DNA from: Balneolaceae bacterium
Lineage (GTDB): Bacteria > Bacteroidota > Rhodothermia > Balneolales > Balneolaceae
Assembly: GCA_007693745.1 (NCBI GenBank)
Contig: REDA01000005.1
Location: 1 to 44,174 of the forward strand
Length of the DNA stretch: 44,174 bases
Reading direction: 5' to 3'
How positions within the stretch are numbered: the stretch's first letter is position 1; each line of letters opens with the position of its first letter. The position numbers and the translations under genes are program-made. This document shows positions 10,001 to 18,052 of the stretch, piece by piece. The notes beneath the pieces were generated by a model. That model was not told the origin of the DNA. It did not search any database and saw nothing but the letters and a program-made list of their open reading frames with translations.

Positions 10001-11752
10001 CGGGAGGATCTCGCCGTCGATCAGGGACTCTCTGATCTCAAAACTGGCTCGTCCGGCAACGTCAGAAGTTTCGGTTCCGGAAATATTGAGGGAGAATGAG
10101 CTGTTAAAGCTGGTATGATCGGCCTGGAATGACTTAAAAATGTTCGTAATGTCAAAACCGTTTACTTCGCCATCCGAGACCAGATGCCGGTGAGAACCGT
10201 TGCGGGAGTAACGGCCATTGGCAGCGATGTTGAAGATCGAGTCATTGCCTTGAATGTCGAACCGCAGGTTATTTTCTGAATAGTCAATTTCGGCGACGAA
10301 TGACTCAAACCGAACGTCCAGGAGTGAGCTGCGGCTCAGGTCGATAAAGCTTTCAAATGCGGCTTCTTCTCCAAAACCATCTCCTTCAACCGAGATGAAA
10401 CCCTGAATGATGCTCTCAGCATCCGGATCTGACATCATCGGGGAGATGTCCAGTGCATCAACCTGCATTCCGAAACTGTAATCAGTCCGGCCGGAGAGAC
10501 CGAGACTTCCATCAAGCGAGAGAGAACCGGATTCAGTTTCAGCTCTGAAGCTGGTCGTTAGCCCCGAGCGGTTACCGTAAAGAGAGCCCCTGACGGTACT
10601 GAGCTGGTATGGATTGAGAAGATCAGGTTGCTGGAAGTAGTTATCGGCGATCCACTCAAATTTTTCCGGTGAAATCACAATATTGTCCAGCGAAACCTGA
10701 TATGAAAAGCTTTCATTGGGAATATCGCGGAGTTCTGCCGAAAAAAGCAGGGATGAAGTTCCGATATTCGCCTGAAGCTTGTTGATGTAAAAAAGATCGA
10801 GGGTGCCATCTGTATCCATTTCCAGATTGACAGGCTGATCAAATTCGGGAAACTGTGGGAAAAATTGTCTTATCCATCCGGAGGAGAAGCTGCTTTCTGA
10901 GATTTCAGCCGAGTAGGAGGCTTCTCTGAACTGCTGGTTCAGGTTCCCGCCCCGAAGATCCACCGGGCTGGCCTCAAAGCTAAAGTCGGCCTGAAACAAC
11001 CCGGTTGAAATTTCAAAACGATTCAATTCCAGATAGCGCTGGTCATTGTAAAACTGGCCGCTCAGATGGAGGTAGTTGTATGGGGTGCCGGGCAGAGAGG
11101 CCTGAAAGGCGGGAAGATCGAAAAACAGTTGTGAATCCCTGATTTCCAGGTACACTGTAAGATTGATGTCGTTGATTTGAAATCCGGGAGAAAGCCCAGG
11201 GAATTCAGGCAGGTTAAGACCTTCGCCAATCTCGGCACTACCCGAAATAACCTGAAGTGACGGGGCAAACAGATCTACTCTTTGAAGAAATCGAAGTGCT
11301 CTCAGTGGCTCATTCCGATCACGATCAGCAGATCGCTGCTGAAAAGCAAGGGCAATATTGGTACTGTTTTCCTCTGTGTTAATCAGAAATTGTGGTGATT
11401 CCAGCACAAAAGAGTTGATCGTGAGGTTACGCCTGAGCATTTCCCACCACCGGATTGAGACATAGGCATTCTCAAACCGGATGACCGGTTGCAGAGAGTC
11501 AGCCGGAGAGTAAACCCTTCCGTTTCTGAACGATGTTGAAAACGGAAGAAACCCGCGAATCTCCTCAATTTCAAGCGTTCCCCCGAACTGATCATTAAAA
11601 GCCACTGTAATCTCATTTCTGAGATACTGTTTGGTTGCAGGAAGCTGAAGGATGGTGGTTAAAAGAATTCCTGCACCAATAAACAAAACCGCAACTGTAA
11701 CCAGTGAGCGGAACAAAAATCGCCAGAGTTTATATACAGATCGCAGAATCAA
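7076..11752 (-). CDS. tamB: TamB-like translocation/assembly module protein (AsmA-like, DUF490)
   Basis: This 1558-residue protein has one N-terminal transmembrane anchor (about residues 10-35), a very long region of short amphipathic strands typical of the TamB/AsmA beta-taco groove, and a C-terminal domain resembling DUF490/TamB_C (about 1150-1530) with GGNYQFVSGDVFTRRF and the family-like ending with VGVEARVQFNTW. Known TamB proteins span the periplasm and are linked to outer-membrane protein insertion and phospholipid transport. It is somewhat longer than E. coli TamB (1259). The start is TTG at 11752, two bases after the aroB stop; I see no ATG or GTG before the membrane anchor, so a non-ATG start is forced. 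A possible outer-membrane partner is the barrel protein two genes downstream; this is inference. Confidence 0.88.
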   Translation of the reverse strand: MILRSVYKLWRFLFRSLVTVAVLFIGAGILLTTILQLPATKQYLRNEITVAFNDQFGGTLEIEEIRGFLPFSTSFRNGRVYSPADSLQPVIRFENAYVSIRWWEMLRRNLTINSFVLESPQFLINTEENSTNIALAFQQRSADRDRNEPLRALRFLQRVDLFAPSLQVISGSAEIGEGLNLPEFPGLSPGFQINDINLTVYLEIRDSQLFFDLPAFQASLPGTPYNYLHLSGQFYNDQRYLELNRFEISTGLFQADFSFEASPVDLRGGNLNQQFREASYSAEISESSFSSGWIRQFFPQFPEFDQPVNLEMDTDGTLDLFYINKLQANIGTSSLLFSAELRDIPNESFSYQVSLDNIVISPEKFEWIADNYFQQPDLLNPYQLSTVRGSLYGNRSGLTTSFRAETESGSLSLDGSLGLSGRTDYSFGMQVDALDISPMMSDPDAESIIQGFISVEGDGFGEEAAFESFIDLSRSSLLDVRFESFVAEIDYSENNLRFDIQGNDSIFNIAANGRYSRNGSHRHLVSDGEVNGFDITNIFKSFQADHTSFNSSFSLNISGTETSDVAGRASFEIRESLIDGEILPAHQFYADISNRENGLRQLRITSSFLDAEVNGHLDQQKISSAYHYWNTHLLSKIESELLFEQNFFNSSHITSPSADPKMSPLSLSLQFNVKDLSLLRRYLPELPDLQSSASATVELNASHEQLLITGSYSDRFFRFGEIGGSQISSAFTGIFRSDQRLREFSTFDLQISAESASFNGEELENSSVNLSMRNDAAEIRQVFRRMNHDLTLSSVISATVHENSVQFSLHDFQLSGSTYEWKNEGVPSMTYFSDKSIAIESLLLKSGNEVVEINGTFSDLPDEAVNYSIRNLNLNSISDIIGGRVTFSGTLNGEFTTRTLSLTPVIEGELEVEEGRLMERLIGDISLLSRFDPIGEKFDTEIHIFTNPEKYPRYIRNNNGIGQDIFLTGYFRLPDDEIGTEEDLVYFDADFKEIDMWIVTVIIPNIIQELEGNANGTGFFRAGRNHLDFDSSFIVDDVIGKPLFTEVEYTLGGNVQFSYNEGVILRDVRLRDSRNGTGLLYGSIDLHRFTGLTTLDLTLDLNDLHFMNNSFDPDIPFYGSIFGTGQAQIVGPTTAPLLRTTRPLSISSESRISIPLQPEVAFEQDRRFIRFVDSFEELSWSSLLPESRQATGNGDDNETLTFLQLFTMDLQFQANDPLNVRLIFDPVTNDILSTSGTGQIRILLEDQDVSMFGRFNIDGGNYQFVSGDVFTRRFTLEEGGTISWSGDLIDAALNVTAVYRARPNVSTLLSGSGSAGFIDPSQRIPVELVLQIGGTINSVENEFFFRLPTGVEGTADPTIASQISNLNQNDDEKLIQATSILLSGNFIPSSQAQGLGLAEGLSGTAIVVNPLLTSQVINPLLSNQINSLLRSDITFDIDVNLTTANEVDLGVALRLFDDRIVLRREGQITGEQSDIGDLGATYRINRTFSVNAFHRQDPTLSYTSGLETRQSQEMNGVGVEARVQFNTWNNLRERISGAFRSLFGIRNEEDSEVPLAEN

Positions 11753-11754
11753 AA

Positions 11755-12864
11755 TCAGGGTATCATTTTAAGATGCCGGAATATCTCATTCCAGGCGTGT
11801 TCAACAGCATTCAGATCTTTAACTGTTGAAATTACGGGATGTTGCCATTCTTTAAGAAGAACAAATCTCAAACTCTCTGAAGTTCGTTTTTTATCCGAAT
11901 ACATGTATTTCAGGAGTCTTTTTGAAGATAACTCATTTTCTGTGACCCTGAACCGGTATAATTTTCGAAACGGTGCGAGGGGTGTCAAATCCTGAAAGTC
12001 ACTGTTCAGCACAAGTTCAGAGAGGGTTTGAGCGGCCAACATACCGAGATAAACTGCTTCTCCGTGACTCATTCTTTCATACCCTGTTTCCTTCTCCAGG
12101 GCATGGGCAAATGTGTGGCCATAGTTCAAATAGGCTCTTCTGCCGGATTCATGTTCGTCGGAACTGACAATGTGAGCTTTGATAGAGGCGCATTTGTGAA
12201 TCAGTTCAGCAAGCCTGGGCCGGTCGGCCGCTCCGGGATTTCCCTGAAGGAAAATTTCTGAATCAGAAAAAATGCCCGCATCCTCAATCGCTCCGTATTT
12301 TAAAATTTCACTAAGCCCGTTAACCCATTCATGATCCGGCAAGGTTTCGAGAAAACCGAGGTCTGAGATGACTCTGTACGGCTGGTAAAAAGTTCCAATC
12401 AGATTTTTTCCGGTCTGATGATTGATGCCGGTTTTCCCGCCAATAGCACTGTCGACCATCGCAAGCAGGGTTGTTGGTACCTGGATAAGCGGCACACCGC
12501 GAAGAACCGCAGATGCCGCGAAAGCACCTAAATCACCAGTCACGCCGCCGCCTATGACGATTACCGGAGTATTTCTCCTGATTCCGCCGCTGAGCAGAAA
12601 ATCGAGACAGCGGATCCACTGTTCTGCAGATTTGCTGTTCTCTCCAACCGGGACCAGATAATGTGAAAAATGAATACCTTCCTGCCTGAGAGAGTGTGTG
12701 ATCCGTTCTTTATGCAAAGACCAGACCCTTTCATCAACGATGAGAAAAACGGTATCTGCTTTCAGTTCATTCAGAGCAGAGCATAGTTCCTCATTGAGGA
12801 TGCCCAACCCGGTATTTACTGAGTAGTGGTTACTATTCGTTTGAATTTCTGCCTGGTACTTCAT
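11755..12864 (-). CDS. aroB: 3-dehydroquinate synthase
   Basis: This 369-residue cytoplasmic enzyme converts DAHP to 3-dehydroquinate, the second step of the shikimate pathway. It shows the NAD-binding glycine-rich motif GGGVTGDLGAFAAS (105-118), the diagnostic stretch VPTTLLAMVDSAIGGKTGIN (129-148), and the metal/active-site segment SEILKYG with E186. The histidine motif NYGHTFAHALE, a metal ligand region, follows. The length is normal. The ATG overlaps the stop of aroK in an ATGA junction, so translation of the two is probably coupled. It is followed almost directly by tamB (2 bp). Confidence 0.97.
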   Translation of the reverse strand: MKYQAEIQTNSNHYSVNTGLGILNEELCSALNELKADTVFLIVDERVWSLHKERITHSLRQEGIHFSHYLVPVGENSKSAEQWIRCLDFLLSGGIRRNTPVIVIGGGVTGDLGAFAASAVLRGVPLIQVPTTLLAMVDSAIGGKTGINHQTGKNLIGTFYQPYRVISDLGFLETLPDHEWVNGLSEILKYGAIEDAGIFSDSEIFLQGNPGAADRPRLAELIHKCASIKAHIVSSDEHESGRRAYLNYGHTFAHALEKETGYERMSHGEAVYLGMLAAQTLSELVLNSDFQDLTPLAPFRKLYRFRVTENELSSKRLLKYMYSDKKRTSESLRFVLLKEWQHPVISTVKDLNAVEHAWNEIFRHLKMIP

Positions 12865-13409
12865 TCGGATGTAAGATTATCTATTTCGGACAGGATTGTA
12901 CCGGCGGTATATGCAGCAGGGTTGGAACTTCCCCCCACAGAGATATGCGCCTGCTTGTAAAAGATCTCTCTTTCAGCTGAAAGCTGCACAATTTTCTCTT
13001 CCAGCTGCCTGGCGGAAAGTCCGCGGATAAGCGGCCGGCGATCATTTCGCTGCAGCCGTTCGATGAGCACAGGCAGAGCTGTATTGATGTAGATGAGCAG
13101 ACCGGACGATTTTACTTTATCAGTAATTTGCTGATTCTGCAGCGTACCGCCCCCGAGTGCCAGTACACCATTATTTTTAGTGATGAAGTTCATGAGAACA
13201 TCATGCTCGGCCTTTCTGAAATAGGCTTCACCTTTTTTTTCAAAAAGTTCAGGGAGAGACAAGCCCTCCCGCTTTTCAATAAGTTTATCCAGGTCATAAA
13301 ATGGACGCTTCAGAAGTGTGGCGAGTTCTCTGCCAACAGCCGATTTTCCAGTGCCCATCATACCGCATAGAAAAAGAAGCGGAATATTCTCTTTGGCTGA
13401 TTTCATCAT
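12861..13409 (-). CDS. aroK: Shikimate kinase
   Basis: This 182-residue P-loop kinase phosphorylates shikimate at the 3-OH. The Walker A motif is GMMGTGKSA (16-24), the substrate-binding acidic pair is in FYDLDKLIE (38-46), and the GGG motif of the family is present as LGGGTLQN. The lid arginines are in QRNDRRPLI. The length is typical (about 170-190). The gene overlaps rqcH upstream and aroB downstream by 4 bp each (ATGA), so the three form one translation-coupled block. There is a second ATG one codon after the first; either could be used. Confidence 0.96.
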   Translation of the reverse strand: MMKSAKENIPLLFLCGMMGTGKSAVGRELATLLKRPFYDLDKLIEKREGLSLPELFEKKGEAYFRKAEHDVLMNFITKNNGVLALGGGTLQNQQITDKVKSSGLLIYINTALPVLIERLQRNDRRPLIRGLSARQLEEKIVQLSAEREIFYKQAHISVGGSSNPAAYTAGTILSEIDNLTSE

Positions 13410-14992
13410 ATCTCCGCAGGTTGTACCAGTTCTACTTTTTCCCGCTGAACTTTAACCGCTCCGGCAGGTGATCCTTTGGGCTTGGTTACATATTTACGCT
13501 TTGTTACAATAACCGGAACAAGTGATGAATTACGCGCTGCCGAGTGAAAAGCAGCTATTGAAGCGGCCCGGAGTATTACCTCTTTGGGGGGCATGGCCTG
13601 CTGATTGTTCATCCGTATCACCACATGTGAACCACTCGCTCCCCTTGCATGCAGCCAGAGGTCTTCCTTGTGGGCTGCTGAGGTGAGCCTGTCATTGCTT
13701 CGGGCATTTTTGCCAATCCAGACCTCATAACTTCCGACAGTGATTTTGCGATAAGGAAGAGATTCAGGTTTCAGGTTTTTTTTGCCCACTCCCAGTTTCT
13801 CCAGAACAGAGGAGTGTTCACGCGACCATTGTTCAAATTGATCGGTTCTTTCAATACCCTCCAGGGATCTGCCGAGTTCGGTTACTTCGGCAAGTTCGTG
13901 CCTTGTGTCGGTCAGGCGCCTTTTCGCCTGCCTGACCGATCGCTCAGTTCGGGCAGATTTATCATAATAGGCCTGCGCATTCTGAGCTATGGACAGCGAT
14001 TCGTCAACAGGGATCCGGATCGGCTGATCAGAATTGTAGTAGTCTGGCAGGATCATTGAGCCATTTTCTGCCTTAAGCTCTTTATGAGCATTAGCCATCA
14101 AAATATGGCCTGTTTTTTCATAAACCTCGGCACGCGACGGATCCGCTGCGGTTTTGTGAAGCTGTTCCAGTCGTAATTGAAGAGAATTCCTCTTTCTTTC
14201 AAGAAGAGGTTTCACTGAGTTAATAAGATGGCTGAACCTGCGCAGTTCAGTGCCCTTGTGATAGGCAAAAGCCACAGCCTCATTAACAGTTCGGAAGACC
14301 CCAAGATTTTTTACCGGCAGTAATTTTTCAGGAATCAGGCAGAGTGAACCATCGTGGAGTACACGGAATTCCGGAGAAGTTTCAATACTTTGAGACAGCA
14401 GCTCTATTTGATCCACAACCTGTTCCGGAGTTTTCTCATCCAGTGAGTAATGATCCACCACTTTTGCGATTAAATGCCTCGGAAAGAGAGGGAACGATCC
14501 GGTGATAATTTTTTTGACAGGGGTGCCTTCTTTCGGTATTTTTTTGTGAATGATTGTTTCACGGGGTTGGGGCTCCGGCCGGCCGGAGAAATAATCGCAA
14601 TTTTTAAAAGATTCAAGAATTTTTCCGTTTTCAATCAGATAAATGTTTGGTTTGTTACCAAACAGAGCGAACCTGAGAATGAGGTTGTTTGAGAAAGTGA
14701 AGCTGAGAAACCTGTCATTTTCAGCCAGTTGAACAGAGGTAACCCTCTGCTGTGTCAACTCGCTGAAAAATGAAGTGATGTTTCTCTTTTTCAGAGACTT
14801 CACCCGGTCTGTAAAAAGGGCTGTTTCCGAAGGATGAGAGGAAAAAATGAGACTACATTCCGGTTTATCAGTACCGAAGGTTGCACTCCATACGCCTTTG
14901 AAAGGGGAGACACTTAAAAGAAAGTGCCGGTTGAGCAGTGTCTTTTCAAAGCTTTTAGTGAGATATTTGAGTGCGTAGTAGTTATTCATCAA
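13406..14992 (-). CDS. NFACT-family protein, RqcH-like ribosome quality-control factor
   Basis: This 528-residue protein has the NFACT arrangement: an N-terminal NFACT-N domain with DR at 93-94 (in ENDRFLSF), corresponding to the pair needed for tail synthesis in Bacillus RqcH; helical coiled-coil segments in the middle (about 250-390); and a C-terminal NFACT-R (DUF814) domain with DLWLHARGASGSHVVI near residue 440. In characterised bacteria, RqcH binds stalled 50S subunits with peptidyl-tRNA and adds C-terminal alanine tails that mark the chain for degradation. It is first in the operon and divergent from the unknown 15032 gene, with only 39 bp between start codons. It is slightly shorter than Bacillus RqcH (about 570). 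Activity as a tailing factor is inferred from the DR pair. Confidence 0.88.
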   Translation of the reverse strand: MMNNYYALKYLTKSFEKTLLNRHFLLSVSPFKGVWSATFGTDKPECSLIFSSHPSETALFTDRVKSLKKRNITSFFSELTQQRVTSVQLAENDRFLSFTFSNNLILRFALFGNKPNIYLIENGKILESFKNCDYFSGRPEPQPRETIIHKKIPKEGTPVKKIITGSFPLFPRHLIAKVVDHYSLDEKTPEQVVDQIELLSQSIETSPEFRVLHDGSLCLIPEKLLPVKNLGVFRTVNEAVAFAYHKGTELRRFSHLINSVKPLLERKRNSLQLRLEQLHKTAADPSRAEVYEKTGHILMANAHKELKAENGSMILPDYYNSDQPIRIPVDESLSIAQNAQAYYDKSARTERSVRQAKRRLTDTRHELAEVTELGRSLEGIERTDQFEQWSREHSSVLEKLGVGKKNLKPESLPYRKITVGSYEVWIGKNARSNDRLTSAAHKEDLWLHARGASGSHVVIRMNNQQAMPPKEVILRAASIAAFHSAARNSSLVPVIVTKRKYVTKPKGSPAGAVKVQREKVELVQPAEI

Positions 14993-15031
14993 TGTAAATA
15001 AGAAATAGAGCAGTTTCTAAGACAAGATACA

Positions 15032-15682
15032 ATGCAATATCCGATTTTTCAGTCTATCGTAAACAGGATTAAAGGCTCGCTGGGTCAACGAAATATAAAT
15101 GTTGTGACGTTCAAAACTTGGGAAGAGTCCAGAATTAATGCAGCCGGGCTTGAGATTGTGATAGACCTCAGGGATTCGACCCGCCATCTTACTCACTTAT
15201 CCATCAATTTCGATTGGGACAGTTTTCGTGAAGCGACACTTGCCAATACACTTTCAGGTACGGATGGCCATCCGATGCTGAAAGCGCGCCATCTTACAGA
15301 GACCCATGTATTCCCTTCAATTGATATCGAAATAGTTTGGCACTTTGATGTAATGAGTTGTCAGCCTCAGCCCGGCCCCGGAGGTGAGGATCACAGAATC
15401 AAACTTGCAAGTGAGTGGATGGATCTGGCCAGTAAAAAAGTGAATGAATTACTGGTCTCGGATGATATCATCACCCGGTGGCATATCGAGATCGATGGGG
15501 ATGAGTATGGCAAATATCTTACTGCAATTAACCTTCTCTCTTATTTTCAGTTCACGGTGGGTGAATTGAAAAGCTTAAACGAGGTTCATGATTATGTGGG
15601 CCGCAAGCTGACCCACCTGCTGTACAAAGCAAACAAGATCATCAAAATAGCAGATGAAAGCGTTATGGTAAATGCCGCCTGA
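15032..15682 (+). CDS. Conserved-looking hypothetical protein, function unknown
   Basis: I do not recognise this 216-residue protein. It has no signal peptide or membrane segment and reads as a soluble globular cytoplasmic protein of mixed alpha/beta composition, with many histidine and aspartate residues (RHLTHLSINFDWDSF, HVFPSIDIEIVWHFDV). Near the middle is a short proline/glycine-rich loop, QPQPGPGGEDHR (about 112-123). The C-terminal third is helical (YVGRKLTHLLYKANKIIKI). It starts 39 bp from the divergent rqcH-like gene, so the two may share a control region. Base composition is like its neighbours. The frame is long, uninterrupted, and ends just before a hairpin, which supports it as a real gene. 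Confidence 0.8.
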   Translation: MQYPIFQSIVNRIKGSLGQRNINVVTFKTWEESRINAAGLEIVIDLRDSTRHLTHLSINFDWDSFREATLANTLSGTDGHPMLKARHLTETHVFPSIDIEIVWHFDVMSCQPQPGPGGEDHRIKLASEWMDLASKKVNELLVSDDIITRWHIEIDGDEYGKYLTAINLLSYFQFTVGELKSLNEVHDYVGRKLTHLLYKANKIIKIADESVMVNAA

Positions 15683-15683
15683 A

Positions 15684-15712
15684 TCAAGGCACATCCCTGA
15701 TGTGTGCCTTGA
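15684..15712. terminator. Inverted repeat between convergent genes, probable weak terminator
   Basis: A perfect 10-bp inverted repeat lies at 15684-15693 and 15703-15712, with a 9-nt loop, starting one base after the stop codon of the 15032 gene and lying between it and the convergent bS22-like gene. No T-run follows on either strand, so it is not a textbook intrinsic terminator. It could still act bidirectionally, or stabilise 3' ends. Confidence 0.5.
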
Positions 15713-15730
15713 GTCACCTCCTGTCAGAAC

Positions 15731-15823
15731 CTATTTTTTCTTCTTATGTCTGTTTTTTCTAAGACGCTTCTTTCTTTTGTGCTTAGCGATTTTTGCTCGT
15801 TTTCTTTTCTTACCACTTGGCAT
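15731..15823 (-). CDS. bS22-like small basic ribosomal protein (AURKAIP1/COX24 domain)
   Basis: This tiny 30-codon gene is easily missed by gene callers. It starts at ATG 15823 and ends with TAG at 15731. The protein begins MPSGKKRKRAKIAKHKRKK and is about two thirds lysine and arginine. The pattern KRKR-KIAKHKRKKRLRKNRHKKK matches the very short proteins annotated as AURKAIP1/COX24 domain or ribosomal protein bS22, found in Bacteroidota and Actinobacteria and bound near the decoding centre of the 30S subunit in mycobacteria. It stands alone, convergent with the 15032 gene and divergent from lysC. A good Bacteroidota-type -7 element lies about 60 bp upstream. Confidence 0.87.
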   Translation of the reverse strand: MPSGKKRKRAKIAKHKRKKRLRKNRHKKKK

Positions 15824-15884
15824 GTGAATTCTTCCGGGTTAAATTTCTTTTGCTGTTAATTGTCGTTATAAAACAGACAGACCT

Positions 15885-15918
15885 CAAAAATACAAAATGT
15901 TTACAATAAAACTAAAGA
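15885..15918 (-). promoter_or_regulatory. Candidate Bacteroidota-type promoter for the bS22-like gene
   Basis: On the minus strand, TATTTTTG (15892-15885) matches the Bacteroidota -7 consensus TAnnTTTG exactly. Nineteen bases upstream lies TTTAG, a two-of-three match to the -33 TTG box. The implied transcript would start near 15878 and have a leader of about 55 nt. The -33 match is imperfect, so this is a candidate only. Confidence 0.45.
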
Positions 15919-16019
15919 GAAACGCCGGAAACCGGAACAACTTTTAACTGATTGGAGTTAAGTTTAGTACAGAAACGTCTGAAAATTGCGTAAATTTATT
16001 TTTTAAAAAAATTAAAGAG

Positions 16020-17372
16020 ATGCCGGATTTATTGAAAGTTGCCAAATTTGGAGGCACCAGCATGGCAGACTACCATGCCATGAAACGTTGTGCAGGGATT
16101 GTGGGGTCTGATCCTGATAAGAAGGTAATTGTAGTAAGTGCTACTGCGGGAACCACAAACCTGCTGACTGAATTTATTGCAGAAAGTGACAAGGAGAGGC
16201 GTTTAGATATCGCGCGGAGAATCCGATTCAAGCATCTCGAACTGTGTAATCTTATTCAGGATAAATTTTCACCACAGAAAAAGATTCTGGGTTTACTTGA
16301 TGAACTTGAACAGATTGCAGTTCGAACACAGCTGATGACATCAATGCTCCGGGACGACATTCTCTCCTTTGGAGAGCGTCTTTCATCTGAACTTTTTACC
16401 GCTGTATTGTCTGAACAGACCGGAAAAGATGCGCACTGTTTTGATGTAAGGGAAATCATGAGAACGGACAACAATTTTGGCAGTGCAGAGCCTGTTATTG
16501 AGGATATTGCCAGGCTTACGGAAGAGAAACTTCTGCCTTTTCTGGATCATAAGTGTATTGTAACCCAGGGTTTCATTGGTTCTGACAGTCATGGATTTAC
16601 CACAACTCTCGGAAGAGGTGGAAGTGATTACTCGGCTGCACTCCTTGCAGAAGCACTGGACGCCGATGTACTTGAGATCTGGACGGACGTTACAGCCATC
16701 TACACTACAGATCCGAGAATTGCAGAAGGTGTGAAGCCGATTACTGAGATCAGTTTTGACGAGGCAGCGGAACTATCCGTCTTTGGCGCCAAAGTCTTGC
16801 ATCCTGCGACAATGGTTCCGGCAATCCGGAAAAATATCCGCGTCTATGTAGGTTCAAGTATTGAACCGGACAAACCGGGTACCTGGATAGTAAAGGAGAC
16901 CAAAGATCACCCGGTAATCCGGGCCGTAAGTCTCAGGCGCAATCAGACCCTGCTGACTGTTCACAGTCTCGATATGCTGCACCGTTTCGGTTTTCTTGCC
17001 CGTCTGTTCACCCTGCTTGCTGATCATAAAATCAGTGTTGATCTGGTGACGACCAGTGAGGTTAGCGTTGCACTTACTCTCGATTCAGATATGAATACTC
17101 CGGGAAAACAGAAACTGACGGATGAGGTTCTTGTGGAACTGAGGTCATTTTGTGAAGTTGAAATAGAGCGTGATCTGGCTCTTATTGCCCTGATAGGGAA
17201 CAGACTGGATACCACGGCCGGACTTAGCGGTCCCGTATTCGGTGCTCTCAAGGAGATTAACGTGCGTCTGATATGCCATGGTGCAAGTACACACAACCTC
17301 TGCTTTCTGGTATCCGAAAAAGAGGCCGAAAAAGTGGTGCAGCGGCTGCATAAAACATTTATTGAGTCATGA
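16020..17372 (+). CDS. lysC: Aspartate kinase (LysC type)
   Basis: This 450-residue enzyme phosphorylates aspartate, the committed step to lysine, threonine and methionine. The kinase signature KFGGTS is at residues 9-14, and the ATP-binding and catalytic region LGRGGSDYSAALLAEAL lies near 200. Two C-terminal ACT regions (about 300-450) probably bind an allosteric amino acid. The overall pattern, including the N-terminus and total length, resembles monofunctional E. coli LysC (449 residues) rather than the ThrA fusion; no homoserine dehydrogenase domain follows. Linkage to dapB, dapA and dapD suggests a dedicated lysine/diaminopimelate isozyme with lysine feedback, which is inference. The ATG at 16020 follows an A-rich stretch without a clear Shine-Dalgarno. 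Confidence 0.95.
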   Translation: MPDLLKVAKFGGTSMADYHAMKRCAGIVGSDPDKKVIVVSATAGTTNLLTEFIAESDKERRLDIARRIRFKHLELCNLIQDKFSPQKKILGLLDELEQIAVRTQLMTSMLRDDILSFGERLSSELFTAVLSEQTGKDAHCFDVREIMRTDNNFGSAEPVIEDIARLTEEKLLPFLDHKCIVTQGFIGSDSHGFTTTLGRGGSDYSAALLAEALDADVLEIWTDVTAIYTTDPRIAEGVKPITEISFDEAAELSVFGAKVLHPATMVPAIRKNIRVYVGSSIEPDKPGTWIVKETKDHPVIRAVSLRRNQTLLTVHSLDMLHRFGFLARLFTLLADHKISVDLVTTSEVSVALTLDSDMNTPGKQKLTDEVLVELRSFCEVEIERDLALIALIGNRLDTTAGLSGPVFGALKEINVRLICHGASTHNLCFLVSEKEAEKVVQRLHKTFIES

Positions 17373-18052
17373 AGAGCCGGAAATATGCTGTAATCGGAAC
17401 CGGGAAAACGGGTAGTTTTGTGGAAGAAATTCTTGGAAGTAAAGCTGTCACATTTGATGAATCTCATCCTCCAACTCTCTCTTCGTTATCGGAAACTGAC
17501 ATTGCGATTATCTTTGTGCCGGGAAGTGCAGCCGGTGAGGTACTTGAGACGGTTTTGGAATCCGGGATTCCTGCGGTCTGGGGGACCACGGGTTATGAAT
17601 GGCCTCAGGGTCTGGATAAGCGCCTGACAGAGAGAAATCTTACCTGGGTAACAGGCAGTAATTTCAGCATTGGCATGAATCTGGTTCGTAAATCCATTGA
17701 AATCCTGGGCAGAGGATCCTCGATTCTAAAAGATCCCCAATTTCATATTCATGAAATACACCATAGCGGAAAGCAGGATGCACCCAGTGGTACGGCACTC
17801 TCATGGAGAGAATGGCTGGGACAGAAATGTGAGATCACCGCTGAGCGTACAGGTGATGTGAAGGGCATCCACACACTTCATCTGAAAACTCCTTCGGAGT
17901 CGATATGGCTGGAACATGAGGCGCATTCCCGAAAAGTCTTTGCGGAAGGAGCAGTCTGGTGCGCTGATTACCTTCTGGATTGTAAAGAACCTGCACCGGG
18001 CTTTCACACATTTCCTGAATTATTTGACAGAGCATTCAGCAACTTATTATGA
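17369..18052 (+). CDS. dapB: 4-hydroxy-tetrahydrodipicolinate reductase
   Basis: This 227-residue enzyme reduces the DapA product using NAD(P)H. The N-terminal dinucleotide-binding loop is GTGKTG (10-15), and the diagnostic active-site motif HEIHHSGKQDAPSGTA lies at 128-143, with the catalytic HH and the KxDAPSGT substrate-binding loop. It is shorter than E. coli DapB (273) but close to the compact Bacteroidota form. Its ATG overlaps the lysC stop (ATGA), and its stop overlaps dapA the same way. Confidence 0.95.
   Translation: MKSRKYAVIGTGKTGSFVEEILGSKAVTFDESHPPTLSSLSETDIAIIFVPGSAAGEVLETVLESGIPAVWGTTGYEWPQGLDKRLTERNLTWVTGSNFSIGMNLVRKSIEILGRGSSILKDPQFHIHEIHHSGKQDAPSGTALSWREWLGQKCEITAERTGDVKGIHTLHLKTPSESIWLEHEAHSRKVFAEGAVWCADYLLDCKEPAPGFHTFPELFDRAFSNLL

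Noticed and set aside
15824-16019. Possible lysine riboswitch before lysC
   Set aside because: The 196-bp leader is AT-rich, with no long conserved helices or recognisable lysine-box features. I see only candidate promoter-like AT stretches.
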